This document shows positions 32,861 through 44,650 of a stretch of 64,000 nucleotides of DNA, one piece after another. The position numbers were made by a program, and so were the translations under genes. Numbering within the stretch: the stretch's first letter is position 1; each line of letters opens with the position of its first letter. This stretch comes from Pictodentalium vernedei (taxonomy: Eukaryota > Mollusca > Scaphopoda > Dentaliida > Dentaliidae): assembly GCA_031216915.1 (NCBI GenBank), contig CM062290.1:385746718-385810717 (forward strand), read 5' to 3'. The notes under the pieces were generated by a model that saw only the letters and a program-made list of their open reading frames with translations, did no database searches and was not told where the DNA came from.

Positions 32861-33018
32861 AATAAACACAAAACGACACGCGTGTGTGGAAGGGCTACTC
32901 GATATGGCACTTGTGCCGTTGCGGAAGGATAAACCTCGAGGCCTGTGGCCTCTCGTCCATCCTTCCGCGCTGGCACTCGTGTCATATTGATTAACACACG
33001 CGTGTCGTTCTGTGTATA
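32861..33018. repeat. Foldback element (ACGACACGCGTGTGT ends)
   Basis: ACGACACGCGTGTGT and GATATGGCAC are inverted at the right (GTGTCATATTGAT, ACACACGCGTGTCGT). The inner arms are CGGAAGGAT and ATCCTTCCG around CTCGAGGCC. Non-coding. Confidence 0.85.
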
Positions 33019-33061
33019 TATGTGCTTTTCCTGCCTGAGTAACATGATCAAGTATTGATGC

Positions 33062-34242
33062 CAGGGATGTGGCTAGAGGCTTCCGATTGGGGGGGGGGGG
33101 GGGGGATGTAGGGTAGTGAATTTCTAACTGGGGGCGGGTCACTCCCTTAGTTGGAAATTCACTATCAAGAAAGATTTAGAGAATGAAGCCATGAAAGGTG
33201 GCATAAAATTGATTATAGGAACTGAAATGCCAACACATTTACATTTATGATAGAATTATCAGGTTATTATTATTTAGTATTATTCTGGGAATTGAATATG
33301 TGCTAAATAAATGCTCAAGCTGAGAACTTTGAACAATTCACACTGCCCTAACATTAAATCAGATCTTATGCAGGAATGATAAATTTTGGATGTTTCATCA
33401 TTTTTGTAACTGTGAATGATGGAATTAACTCAGGATAACGATTTTACATGATGTGATTTTCCTGTGCATTTCGAGGAGTTTTTTTTTATTACGATAAATA
33501 AACGTACTATAGAAATCTCGTACCGATTGACATCATGCATACTTATGAAGCTCGATATTGCGAACAATGTAGCTGTAAATAGTAACAGTTAGATTTTTTG
33601 CCGATCTGAAACCGAGTTGGAAATTTTTTGGGAAGTAAAGGAGACATCAGTCCCTGATTGATACCACCAAATATTTTCCTTGCCTGATACCGACAACAAA
33701 ATAATATTTGCAAACAACACCTCTGCGTCCTTTTAGAGTTATGAACTAGCAGAAACTACTGTTCTTCACAAATTTTATTTTGTTACCACCTATTGAAAAT
33801 TGCCTCCCGTACATTTAAACACCCGATAAAAAATAATATTCGTAAAAAATAACCCGCATAACAGCCTGATATAACATGTAATTACTTTACTTTTTCAATG
33901 TCATTTTTCCGACCCCGATCATTTTTATTTCAGAATATTTACGATTTCCAACATGTTTTTTTTTATATATTTATTCACAAAATAATAAACTGAAGTTAAA
34001 AAAAAAAGATTGATTGATTTATTCTTAAGAAACAATTTGTGTTCTGTTATTTTTGCTCTGTTATCCATAAAAAGCAATCCTTTTCTGGGAGGGATGGAAG
34101 CGGCTTGAGTCAAATTGCTAGAGGACGGTTCGGCCACTGTGGATGACGGTTCGGGTAAATTAAAGGCCGGTTTGGGTCAAACTGTTGGAGGATGGTTGGG
34201 CCAGAGGACGGGTTGGGTGTAATTCATCAAAACCGACAACCA
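33062..34242. other. hAT-like end then no recognised feature
   Basis: CAGGGATGTGGCTAGAGG at 33062-33080 is the same terminus as that of the hAT element at 43889-44642 and is followed by a G-run. No matching right end was found nearby. The rest is AT-rich without coding signal, apart from GGACGGTTCGG-type phrases near 34120-34220. Confidence 0.5.
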
Positions 34243-34697
34243 CACGCTAAAAACTAAAGTGTTAAAAACTACGCTTGAAGTGCTGCATTCAACACTTGCT
34301 AAGTGCTGAACTAGCACTTTGTTCAAGTGTAGATATCCCTGAACTTGACAGGTGTTACAATAATACTTCTTGACAAGTGTAATGTCGCGACACCTAAAAG
34401 GAAACAACGCAGATGACGCGGATCAGGCTCGAACTCTCGAGCCTGATCAGCGTCATCTGCGTTGTGTCCTTTCAATTATGTACCCACCAAGCGCAAATCA
34501 AATTATGGACGATTCTGGAATAACCACCAATGCCAGACACATGGGAAGTGCCATCCTTTCAAGTTTCAGATGTCTGCCGATTGTAATGTCTAAGTGCTTA
34601 AAGCATTGCACTTTGAGTGTTAAAATCAAACCCTAAGAGTTAGAATGGGTTTAACACCTTGAAAGTGTCAGTTTTCACACTTTAGTTTTTAGTGTGC
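34243..34697. mobile_element. MITE with CACACTAAAAACTAAAGTG ends
   Basis: About 27 bp at each end are inverted (CTAAAAACTAAAGTGTTAAA against ACACTTTAGTTTTTAGTGTG). Inner text has further inverted AAGTGC-type words. The centre, about 34391-34472, is a strong hairpin (CAACGCAGATGACGC...GCGTCATCTGCGTTG). The target duplication is unclear. Confidence 0.8.
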
Positions 34698-34979
34698 AAC
34701 TGGCTCCATCTGCCAAATGGTTTTATTGGCGTAAAACACGTGTATTGAATAATATATACACAGGAATTTCCAGAGCTGATTGACATAGGGGAAACCACGA
34801 GGGCCTTGACATATCTTACATCTGCGTCATTTGTCGACAGTCGGAAAGTGTTGGAAACTTCAATCTCAACCATTCAATCCTGAGCAGTTCAACTACATGT
34901 CTTGATGAAGTTGATCTAAGTTTTGTCAACACCACGCCAAATCCTGCGGCAAACAGTACTGCGACGCACACCACACATA

Positions 34980-35040
34980 TACAGTTAAAACTAGAAGTCC
35001 TGCCATGAACTGTGCGCTTATCTAGGCTTAATTGCGCGTA
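34980..35040. mobile_element. One end of the CAGTTAAAACTAGAAGTCC MITE
   Basis: It matches, inverted, the right-hand 60 bp of the MITE at 52465-52778 (CAGTTAAAACTAGAAGTCC, then GCGCTTATCTAGGCTTAATT). The other end is missing. Confidence 0.8.
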
Positions 35041-35046
35041 GGACCT

Positions 35047-35745
35047 ATACCTACATCTTCAAATCAGTCGGACGGCGATCCCCACAGAAAAAAACCCAAA
35101 ACAACAGTTGGCCTATCAGAGAAAGATCTTTGATCTTTGGGACACGTATTTAGATGGGGACATCGATGTAGAGAGCTCATCTGCGTAATAAATTCCAGAT
35201 TTATCACATTTTCATAGAACTTGTCTGTGACTGGAAAATTGAAATTTGATTCAAACGAGTAAACAAAATGCTCAAATAAATAACTTCATTTGGTTGTTCT
35301 CATTGCGGTACTGGTATTTAGGTTTATACCCTTTTCTGAAGTAGGAAAATGGTGGGATCACTGGGTGTGTGTGTGTGGGGGGGGGGGGGGGGGGGGTCTG
35401 CTCATAATCCCTCAGTGACGCTTTTGCGGGATCCTTATCATTCATCATTGACAATTTTATTTCTTTCTGAAATGTATAGAGCCTGGTAAGTGACATGCCA
35501 AACATTCTTTTTTCATTTCGCCGTGCATGTCACTGCACGGTGACAGGAGTTACAGGACTACTCGGTTCAATTCCAACTCGGCTGTCTTGAAGACATGTTC
35601 GGGCGAACTGCACGAATTACAATAGCTGTGCGTACATGGATTATAATAATCCGTTTTGAACGAATTACTAATCAGTGCGCAGGATTTACGTATCCGTGCA
35701 CACGCACACGGGATGATAATAATAACCGGTCCGCATGGAATACTA
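35047..35745. other. No gene; GT/G microsatellite
   Basis: It contains a (GT) run passing into G at 35364-35396. Nothing else is recognised. Confidence 0.55.
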
Positions 35746-35749
35746 TTAA

Positions 35750-35988
35750 CCCTTTACCCAACGTAACGGCCAAAACCGGCCAGCGCTATTCTCAAACAAC
35801 GCCAATAAATTTTCAGTACTTTTTCATTTTTTCTGTCTCAAAAACATAGGTTATGAGCCCTCGTTGGAACGAGCTCGTTCCAACGAGGTGTCATAACCTG
35901 TGTTTTTGAGACAAAAACTGAAAAAAATTAGTTTTTCAAGAACTGTTTTTGCAAGTGTCGTCGTCTGCTTTTAATGTTAGGTAAAGGG
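35750..35988. mobile_element. piggyBac-type palindromic MITE, copy 1
   Basis: TTAA precedes it (35746-35749) and follows it (35989-35992). The ends are CCCTTTACC and GGTAAAGGG. The centre is a palindrome (CAAAAACATAGGTTATGA..CTCGTTGGAACGAG and inverse). CCC ends with TTAA duplication are piggyBac features. Non-coding, 239 bp. Confidence 0.9.
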
Positions 35989-36164
35989 TTAATCCCCAAA
36001 GATTTGTGATGGACTGTATCATTTTCAGTTTAATTTGGCAGTATGTATTCGTATTCAGTGTTGCAGTTGTGAGGTACATTAGGCTGTCGAAAGTATAGAT
36101 CGTCTCTTTTCCGTTTTGAAGCGAAGTGGAAATAAGTTGGACTTGGCGAAGCCGCCCTAGTAGG

Positions 36165-37480
36165 GCTTATAGTAGTGATACGTTGTGCCATCAGGTGCGT
36201 TCCTTTGTATAAGAGTAACTTTGTTGGTTCAGATTCCTGCAGAACCCTCGTTTTTTCTGCCTATCCCGATCTATTCTGTGGCTTATTCTTCTATTGTCTG
36301 ACTTGTTTTCCTATTACTGGCCCCTATTGTGACTACTTTAGCAGTATATCTAGTCTTAGCTATCTCTGATTCCTACCTCTGCCCTCGTCCAAGTCTTATA
36401 ACCACCAGTCAGACTGCTTCATTTCGCGTTATCTCCCCTGTGTAAGTCCTATATGATTCTTACGACCAAAAGTCAATCAAGCGGGAACATTGCTGGAATG
36501 TTTCGAATCTTGACCAGCAAATAAACTATCGAGTAGTGATTGGAACAGGTATTACTCGAATGACTCGAATCTAATCGAGCAATAAGCCATCGAACAATTG
36601 CTCGAACGACTGACTCCACATACGACTCTTCAACTCATCTCGGAAAAAGTGATTCTGTAACCACGGACGTTTCACAAAAAAGGGATTCCGTAGGGATTCC
36701 ACAAGTGGTATACCAAGCTCCTATACAGCTCCTAGATACACGTGGTCTTACCATCGGCTTCTACCACGACTTCAGCTGTCTATCCTATGATTAGCCTCAT
36801 TTGTATTCAACAATACTATAGTGTTCTACCAGCCGTGTACCATTACTATTGACTTGTGGCACTATGACTCTCAGTGCCCGCCATTACACTACTCAGTGGC
36901 GCAGACCAGGGGGGGGGGGGGGGCTATGGGAGCTCTGCCCCCCCCCCCAAAAAAAAATAAACAATGACAGCCCCCCCCCCCCCCCTTCAAAATGGGAAAA
37001 TTCAGAAAATTTACCCGATCAGATAAACTAACGACGGCAATGATATGAACACATAATCTCCGAGGTCGGAACCAGAGATAGCTAAGACTAGATAGACTGC
37101 CAAACCAGTTACTCTTATACAAAGGGATGCGCCTTATAGCACAATGTGCCATTATTATACTCCCTGGGTGGTGGCTTTGCTATGTCCGTTTCGGTGATTT
37201 TGGGTGATTTGGAGGGATTGACGGGTTGTTTGTCGTAATTAGATGTACTATAGCACAACGTGTTTCTCTTATAAGTAGGATTCTGGGGGAATCCGAACAA
37301 CAGGCAGACATCGATCGAGGATTCAGGCAGAAAATTTAGGATTCTGGGAAAATCCGAACCTGTAAAGTACTCCGGTCTAATAGAACGCACCTTATAGCAC
37401 TGCGCACTACTCTTATAAACCCAAAATGGGTCTTCGCTGTTGGGATCGTTATCCGGTTTGGGGATCATCACCCCTGCGGC
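36165..37480. repeat. Degenerate relative of the large inverted element
   Basis: GCGTTCCTTTGTATAAGAGTAAC near 36199 and TATCTAGTCTTAGCTATCTC near 36345 have inverted counterparts near 37075-37135. Words such as CGAACAATTGCTCGAACGACT match the arms at 20352-21905 and 27112-28637. A hAT-like CAGTGGCGCAGACC end and G-, C-runs (36909-36982) lie between. It is probably an older copy of the same family with deletions. Confidence 0.6.
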
Positions 37481-38430
37481 TAGTTTCCAGCATTTTTGGA
37501 AATATCCAATGGAATGGCATCGGTTTATGATTTCTGTAAGTCTCCCAATAAAGACGGGGGTGGGGTTGGGATGTCTGTTTTAGGATTTAATAAAAGTGAT
37601 TTAATATTCACCGGGTGAAGAGGAGTTTTGGTGATATCTGTGACCAGGATCGGCGCCGCGAGGTCTCTGTCGCCGCGGATTCCTGTGTCGAGTGTTGTTT
37701 GGTTCAAAGATATGTTTATTAAGGCTTACAAACCACAGGTACTCGGCACAAGCTGGGAAATCGAAAGAAAAATGATATTTGATACCATTTTTGAATCGAT
37801 GCTGACGTGCCCCTATAATGGTATGTAAATATTAACAAGGTGCACAACTCGCTTTTCGAAAACGATAGCACACATCTTCGTTATACCCGCCTCAAATTTG
37901 ATTCACATAACGTATCCAACAGTACCCGGTATCAACGGAAAGGGGAATGAATGAAATTTACAGTGGTGTATTACACGACCGTTGGGTGCTCTTGGGTTGT
38001 TCATGATAACTGGGAGAAGTCGCAGAAAAGGCCGAAAAACATTTAGTCGAACAAGAAAGTGCACAGTGAAAAGTGGATTACGAGCGATAATTATCCGATT
38101 TATTATAATAATTCGAAGTCTCATTGTCTATGGAGGGCAGATTCAAATATTAACCGTATACTTTTATCAATTACTAATCTCGGATCCACATTTATTCATT
38201 TCTGTCCTGTGATACAGGACTGAAAACTACTGAAAACATTAATTACCCCTTTGAACTCGAGAGGCCACCTTTCCGGGCCAGAAACATGATGCGTCATAAT
38301 TTCATTAAGTAGGGTGCCTGCTAAGTGAATTAATAGTTCGAAGCTTTCCCCAAACACTTTTGGTTCGCGTTGGCCGTTCAGGTTTCCTGTGATACCATCC
38401 ACCGATCGCGGTTTTCGTTTTCGATAGAGT
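37481..38430. other. No recognised gene
   Basis: Short open frames only; no motif recognised. Confidence 0.45.
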
Positions 38431-38435
38431 TTCTT

Positions 38436-39000
38436 TTACGTCGCCCTGAAGACGATTATAAATGAATTTGAGTTCATTTTTTTTATTAGGTTCGCGTTCG
38501 CTATTATAGGTCCTAAAGGCTTTACTTTTGGTTTTATAATTTCCATCGTTTCAGCTGAGATACAGTTTTTTCGGGAGTGGAATGTTTTCTTGGGATAGAG
38601 GTCATTGAGCGCCAGAATAATGGTGTCGCTTGGGTTGGTACAGGCTGCTTCGAGTTTATCAGCGTTAGGGGGTGTCATTATGCTGAAGTTTAACCTCTAC
38701 TATTTGTCTAAACAGGTCCCAGTCAATTTTGGCTACGTTCGGCTATGTTCCGTTTTCTTTAGGTATCTCTGTCGAGGTACTGGCATCTGCCAGATCTGTG
38801 ATCAACGACGGTTTTAAATCCTCTTTAATGTACATGCCCACCTTTCCCCCCATTTTTCTGACTTTCAGTGTCATCCTACATCTATCCACACGCACACACC
38901 CTTTCTTGGTCAATCCATTCCTCATTTCTTAACCACGTCTCGCGTAAGCCCATGACACAGACCTCTCCCTCAATAGGGTGCGCATCATCATCCGAGACAC
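38436..39000 (-). pseudogene. Possible LINE endonuclease fragment
   Basis: On the minus strand, LRETWLRNEEW is followed in another frame by MGGKVGMYIKEDLKPSLITDL, then a linker-like stretch. The order (T/R)ETWL and then GG-x-VG-x-YI is that of LINE APE endonucleases. Frames are broken. It could be chance. Confidence 0.35.
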
Positions 39001-39475
39001 GTAGCGGCGAGATGAGGCCCCCCCCCCCCCCCCCGGGAAAAATTTGAAATTCGAGACAAAAAAGTCCTTTTGTGTCCATACCTTATAAGTTGTGAAAGGC
39101 ATCAATAATTAGACCACATCACCTGGGTGGGTGGGTGGGGTGGGACATGTGCGCCCTCAGCCCCCCCCCCCCCATGCTACGCCACTGAATGGCAATCGAA
39201 ATAATGCTTTCAGAGAACCCCATTGGGATGTTTAAAACAATTACATGTTACATTGCTGTTGTGTAGCAAAACCCAAATTCTCCCTTCCTTATCCGTTTGT
39301 ATCATCGACGTTACTGAGCAATTAAAGTTATTTTTCAACATCCAGTTGCCATGGAATTTTATATATGGATAGATCTTCAAACTGTATGGAGTATGTATTT
39401 TTTTAATCAGCACCCTATCTTTAACCGCTTCCAGGTTAAAGCCAAATGAAATATGCATCTTCTTCGAATGACTTG
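38970..39475. repeat. Direct repeat, copy 1 (pair with 40203-40803)
   Basis: GCATCATCATCCGAG..CACGTA, GGGAAAAATTTGA, AAAAGTCC, CACCTGGG, GCTACGCCACTGAATGGC, TTCAGAGAACCCCATTGGG, TCCTTATCCGTTTGTATC and CAGCACCCTATCTTTAACC recur in order about 1.2-1.3 kb downstream. GCTACGCCACTG looks like a hAT end. An open minus frame (39210-39458) shared with copy 2 is unrecognised. Confidence 0.85.
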
Positions 39476-40089
39476 AAATTACATAGAACAGACGTGTAAT
39501 AAAAAATAGTTAAGCTCAGAAATCAAACATTTGACTGTGATATCCACTGGGGCAGTCACACGAAAAATGTACATTTATCACACACAGTGTGACTATAGAC
39601 ACTTATATCATAATTAAAATTTGGATCCGCTAAAATTTGGTTGCACCTAAATCTTTAAAACCGAAATATAGCCACTATTTGTTTGTTTTATCTCTAAAAG
39701 GAGGGTAATAGTAGTTAAAAAACTGCTCTATGTCATTTGACCAGTCATTTGACCAATGGAATCAACGGTTTAATGACACGTGTTTGAGAATTACCCATTC
39801 AGAGTTGCAAGAAGTCATGCCACCAGGGTGGACGCATTCAAACGTGTTTTAAGACTCGTTATATCTTATTTTCCATTCACTATTGTTTGTCATTTTGTTG
39901 CAGCCATCGGTACAGATTTTAATTTGAAAGTATGGGTATTTTCAAATGCATAATATTTATACACTTAATCTTTTTCCGACAAAATGGAGATAGAACATTT
40001 CATTTCTAAAACTCTATAATGATTTAGCTATATTTGAATGGTGAATGGCGCATATCAAAGTTAGGGGGCAAGAGTAATATCTAGGGGGC

Positions 40090-40191
40090 TAGTTCAGCGA
40101 TCTGAACGTAGCGCGCCCCCACCCCCCTACAAAGGGGGGGGGGTGGGGGGTGGGGGGGGGGGGTAGCCGCTGCGTTCAGATCGCTGAACTA
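40090..40191. mobile_element. Mini foldback with TAGTTCAGCGATCTGAACG ends
   Basis: TAGTTCAGCGATCTGAACG faces CGTTCAGATCGCTGAACTA, with C- and G-rich arms between. The termini are shared with the foldback at 45683-46489 and the half copy at 48072-48536. At 102 bp it is almost only ends. Confidence 0.9.
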
Positions 40192-40202
40192 CTAGAGGGC
40201 AT

Positions 40203-40803
40203 ACAGAATAGGATACGCATCATCATCCGAGCCACGTAAGGACGAGATGAGGGCCGCCCCCGGGAAAAATTTGATATTCGAGACAAAAAAGTCCGTTTGT
40301 GTCCATACCTTATAAGTTGTGAAAGGCATAAATAATTAGGCCACATCACCTGGGGTAGGTGGGGTGGGGCATGACTAAAAGTGTGTGTGGGGGGCATGTG
40401 CCCCCTCAGCCCTCCTCCCCTGCTACGCCACTGAATGGCAATCGAAATAATGCTTTCAGAGAACCCCATTGGGATGTTTAAGACAATTACAGCTCCTTAA
40501 AAGTACGAATAACAGTTACATTGCTGTTGTGTAGCAAAACGTAAAATTGCTGTTGTGTAGCAAAACGTAAATGTATGTTGCTAGCATTTGATTTAATTTA
40601 ACCCAAATTCTCCCTTCCTTATCCGTTTGTATCATCGACGTAACTGAGCAATTAAGGTTATTTTTCAACATCCAGTTGCCATGGAATTTTATATATAGAT
40701 AGATCTTCAAACTGTATGGAGTATGTATTTTTGGAATCAGCACCCTATCTTTAACCGCTTCCAGGTTAAAGCCAAATGAAATATGCATCTTCTTCGAATG
40801 ACC
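40203..40803. repeat. Direct repeat, copy 2
   Basis: The match of 38970-39475, with an extra duplicated segment near 40513-40600 (TTGCTGTTGTGTAGCAAAACGTAAA twice). The following 40804-41131 is AT-rich without recognised features. Confidence 0.85.
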
Positions 40804-41135
40804 TGAAAATTCTACTCATCGATAGATTATCAAATTCCATTGGGGTCGTGTATTTTCACTCTTCATAATATCTTGCTGTTTCTGAGTTACAGGCCTTCAA
40901 AAGTTTGGTCTTCTGGAAAATTACAGAAAATAGCCCATATTTCCCAGTCACCAAAATAGCATTTTGCAGAGTCCAATTACCACGAAACTGTGCACATAGA
41001 TAGATGTTCAAATGCAATCATTCATTGGAGGATAAACTTTACGCTTCACCTAACTTCAAAAAGATGATGCTCATTGGTTGATTCGCAGGTGTTTGTTTGC
41101 ACAAAAACAGTGCGTGTGACGGGAATTGCGTTTAA

Positions 41136-41379
41136 CCCTTTACCTAACGTAACGGCCAAAACCGGCCAGCGCTATTCTCAAAAATTGCCAATTAATTTTC
41201 ACTATTTTTTTCATTTTTTGTCTCAAAAACATAGGTTATGACCCCTCGTTGGAACGAGCTCGTCGAGCTCGTTCCAACGAGGGGTCATAACCTATGTTTT
41301 TGAGACAAAAAATGAAAAAAATTAGTTATTCAAGAATTATTTTTGCAAGTGTCGTCTGCTTTTCATGTTAGGTAAAGGG
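41136..41379. mobile_element. piggyBac-type palindromic MITE, copy 2
   Basis: Flanked by TTAA at 41132-41135 and 41380-41383. Ends CCCTTTACC and GGTAAAGGG. The central palindrome is nearly perfect (CTCGTTGGAACGAGCTCG and inverse). Confidence 0.93.
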
Positions 41380-41383
41380 TTAA

Positions 41384-42064
41384 AGGTGTGTATGAATCGT
41401 GTGTCAAGCATAAATCTGGGAACTTTCAACTTTCTGTGTTCATGTGATAGATGATGGCTGGAAGTTGTGATCTTAAAATTTGTCCTTTCAAAATAAGCAG
41501 TTTCAAGTTCTAAATGTGAACATGAAAATTTTGTTTTTTTTTCAATTCGTGACTTCATTCTTCTATTTTCCTTCCTTACTACTTGTAATTAGAAACAAAT
41601 TGTCCACTGGTCTATCAAAGTTCCCCACTCTTGATTTCCCCAGCAATGATACAGACTCGCTCATTTACCCACCACTTTTATCATGCTATCCATCTTTCCA
41701 TCTCATTTCTTTACAATATTCAGAAAGAATCTTATTCCCCCATCAGGGAAAGGATATAGTGAAAAGTTGTATGTCCATCCATCCTTCCTTCCATCTGTCC
41801 TGTCCACGTGTCTGTCTTGTCATCCACCCCCCCCCCCTCTATCCATACATCCATCCAAAAGTTTGTTTTTGCAATAACTTGAATAATAGTTATCTCATTT
41901 TTATACAGCTGTTCATATGATCGGCCATGTTGTGATATAGCTATGTCCACCCATCTGTCTCTCCATCCACCCATATGACTAGGCATCCATCTTTTGATCT
42001 TTTCATCCGTTTGGCCATTCATTAACTTTTGCATGTCCATGCAATAAACTGAAAACACTATACC
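41384..42064. other. No gene; CATC-rich simple sequence
   Basis: Degenerate CATCCATC-type words at 41770-41870 and 41945-42030 with a C-run near 41827. Open frames here are low complexity. Confidence 0.6.
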
Positions 42065-42765
42065 CAACAGATTCCATTTTTATGGTGGATTGTGCATGAC
42101 TTGGGTAAGCTTCCTTTTGATAATCAGCATTCTTGCATATCCAATATGGCCACCGTGGCAACCATTTTTGAGTTTTTGTGATTTATGCTTGACTGCTTAA
42201 TAAATTGACAAAAGAAGAATGACGAATGCATCCCATTTTGTTATGGTGGATTGAGCATGATTATAAGAAGACTATTCTTGATATTCACCATTCTGGACTA
42301 TCGGACAAAGTCACCATGACAGCCATCTTAGATTTTTTTGTGATCTTAAAAACGGAATGCCCAATGGATCTAATTTTTTCTGCTGACTATAAGAAGACTC
42401 CATTCGATAACAGCAGTCAGGAGAATCTAGCATGGCTACCATGGCAGCCATGTAGGATTTTTGATATTTTCTGTTTGTCCGAACCATAGCTTAGAAATGA
42501 AGTGACTGGTGATTCCAATTTCCTTCAGGTATATTACTTTTGACCCTAAGAACGTTCCTTTAGATAATCAGCAATATGACTTATCCAACATGACCACCAT
42601 GGCAGCCATCTTGAATTATTTTGTGATTTTTGATTCTCCGTGCAATGACTTCAAACAAGAATGACCAGTGGATCCATTTTGTCTGGTGCATTACTAGTAA
42701 CTATAGGAAGTTTCCTTTCAATAACCAGCATTCTGGAAAATCCAACATGGCTGGGTAGCACCATG
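42065..42765. repeat. Diverged tandem repeat of about 150 bp, five units
   Basis: Each unit contains, in order, a CCATTTT..GGTG start, an AAG..TTCCTTT..GATAATCAGCAT core, TCCAA(C/T)ATGG, and ACCATGGCAGCCATCTT-like text ending in TTTTGTGATTTT. Units begin near 42070, 42230, 42365, 42510 and 42670. They are well diverged. Confidence 0.75.
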
Positions 42766-43235
42766 TCTGAGCAATAACTCAAAAAACATATGACTATTAC
42801 AAGGTATATTTTTCTGCAAAATGACTTAATTTACATTTGGTGGCCGTATGATAATACCACAGCCCAGCGGTGCTCTTGGAATAAAGTCCATGCGTTTCAT
42901 TATATCTATATGTTAAGTTTATTAGAATATACAATGACTCTATAAGTCATTTAGTGTTCGAGAAAAATCTCCATGTCCAGAAATAATATGTTTCTAAACA
43001 AACCACCACATACTTTGTATACAGATGCTATATCGAAAAGGTGATAAATTCTAATAATACTTCAGTATAGCGTAGAACATGTACACATAAAATAGCATAG
43101 AAAATTACATTATTCTACGCCAAAGGATGTACAAATGCCAGATGCCGAAATCTTTGACCCTCGTTTTCTCGAAAAATGAAAAATGGCACTTAGGACACTG
43201 TAATTCTCAGGCAACGATATATATACACAAACTCA

Positions 43236-43312
43236 GTAATAACACACACACACACTCATATATATCAACACAAACACACATGTATATACATACATGTGTA
43301 TCTATATACACT
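43236..43312. repeat. CA/TA-rich microsatellite
   Basis: Mixed ACACAC and TATATACATA words. Confidence 0.85.
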
Positions 43313-43557
43313 TACACTAACTGAAAGTGCTTTGAAGCTACAATGTAATCTTGGACTAGGTCAAAGGCTGAGTAACTTTCCTCGTTGCTTAGAATTTCCG
43401 AGCCATAGAGTAGGGTTAACACATTTGAAGAAAATAATAGTTGGCCAGTGGTACGGTTACGCTTAATGAAGTAAATTGGGCACATTAACAGAAAATGTTC
43501 AGTCGACTCGATATCGCCACGTTGGGCAGTTGGGTGACGGTGATATGTGATTGGCAT
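43312..43557 (-). pseudogene. LINE reverse-transcriptase C-terminal fragment, minus strand
   Basis: The frame shows RGDIESTEHFLLMCP followed by LLYGSEILSNEESY and a FDLVQDYI tail. This is the post-RT Cys/His region (C-G-x-x-E-x-x-x-H-x-L-x-x-C) of non-LTR retrotransposons; the leading C is replaced. The RT proper is absent, as in 5'-truncated LINEs. Confidence 0.7.
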
Positions 43558-43583
43558 TCAACTGTGAGTTGAGATTAAAAAAA

Positions 43584-43720
43584 ACCATTCAGACCCTGAC
43601 TTCTTTTAAGAAAAACGTTAAAATACATCTCTTTCAACAGGCATTCTATTGGCAACTGTAAAGCCAAAGAGCTCTTTTTGTGGATTTTAGGCTTATAAAT
43701 TATTATTATTATTATTAATT
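43584..43720 (+). mobile_element. LINE 3' tail, plus strand
   Basis: A short frame (SFKKNVKIHLFQQAF, stop TAA at 43659-43661) is the typical end of a LINE RT ORF. It is followed by GCTCTTTTTGTGG, TTTTAGGCTTATAAA and an ATT repeat tail at about 43698-43718. It lies tail to tail with the fragment at 43312-43557. Confidence 0.65.
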
Positions 43721-43888
43721 TGGTTCGATAGAAGGCGATCCCGTGGTTACCGCTAGAACGGAGATTATGTGTCGTAGTGATCGCCGACATTAAAGGCGGG
43801 ACCTTACTGGCAATGTATAGAGGCGTTATGACATCTTAAAAAACTGTATTAGTTTGTGCTTCCCGCGCCTGTCCTGAAGGGTGTCAGA

Positions 43889-44642
43889 TAGGGATGTGGC
43901 GACAGGGGGGGGGGGGGGGGGGGGTTATCCCCCCAGCAGGGAGTATTTTTTTCAATAGTTGGAAATTCCGAGGTCAAAAATCCAATAGTTGGAAATTAAA
44001 TAAATTAACATTGTTCATGAAAAATATTAAAATTCCAACTAATGATGAGACATTTTGATCTTTTATTTCCAACTGGAAACTTGAGTTTCGAATTTCCTAC
44101 TCTAAAGTTGACATGGCCTCAAAATTTCGACTCTGACATCAATCCGGTAAATTTTTTGATCCAGACACATTATAAATGATGCTTTTCCGTTTCAGGTCTA
44201 GCGAAAATTTTCAGAAGGGTTCATAAGCATGCCACCAAAAAAGAAAATAAAAATAGAGTGTCTGGAGTGTGGGGCGGTGTTCGACCAATACTGCAGGAAA
44301 ACACACAATCAAAAACAACACTCAGAATTGCTAAAAGCGAACAGGATAGTCAAATATAAAACAACAGGAGTTTCAAAAAATCCAATTACTCGATTTATGA
44401 GCCAGAAGGTTTCTGAATCAGGCCAATTAACATCATCTGCAACATAGTCTACATGTACGAGTATCAGTGCTATAACTTAAAAATTACCCAAAAACAACAA
44501 CAGTAATATATATATAATCACTTTAAAAGATATCACACAGCGCTACAGTGCAACCACCTATCGAAACCACTCACAGTTGGAATTTACACCGGTGGCACCC
44601 CCCCCCCACCCCCCCAGCCGAAACCCTCTAGCCACATCCCTG
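43889..44642. mobile_element. hAT element with zinc-finger ORF
   Basis: The left end TAGGGATGTGGCGACAGGG and right end (inverted) CAGGGATGTGGCTAGAGGG form TIRs. The 8-bp duplication GTGTCAGA flanks it at 43881-43888 and 44643-44650. The element is 754 bp with G- and C-runs just inside the ends. It carries one short ORF and no transposase core. Confidence 0.92.
44229..44447 (+). CDS. 72-aa zinc-finger-like protein inside a hAT element
   Basis: It begins MPPKKKIKIECLECG with a C-x2-C pair (residues 10 and 13) and a later C and H (CRKTHNQKQH), then a basic stretch and GVSKNPITRFMSQ. The layout resembles the N-terminal DNA-binding finger found on some hAT-type transposases. The protein ends at 72 aa, so it is either an N-terminal remnant or a small stand-alone binding protein. 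An in-frame ATG and an intact frame within a 754-bp element are notable. The family is not named. Confidence 0.5.
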   Translation: MPPKKKIKIECLECGAVFDQYCRKTHNQKQHSELLKANRIVKYKTTGVSKNPITRFMSQKVSESGQLTSSAT

Positions 44643-44650
44643 GTGTCAGA

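Noticed and set aside
41480-42067. Open frames of 111-146 codons on both strands
   Set aside because: The plus-strand frame runs through CATC-rich simple sequence, and the minus frame is its repeat-derived shadow (WMDGWM-like).
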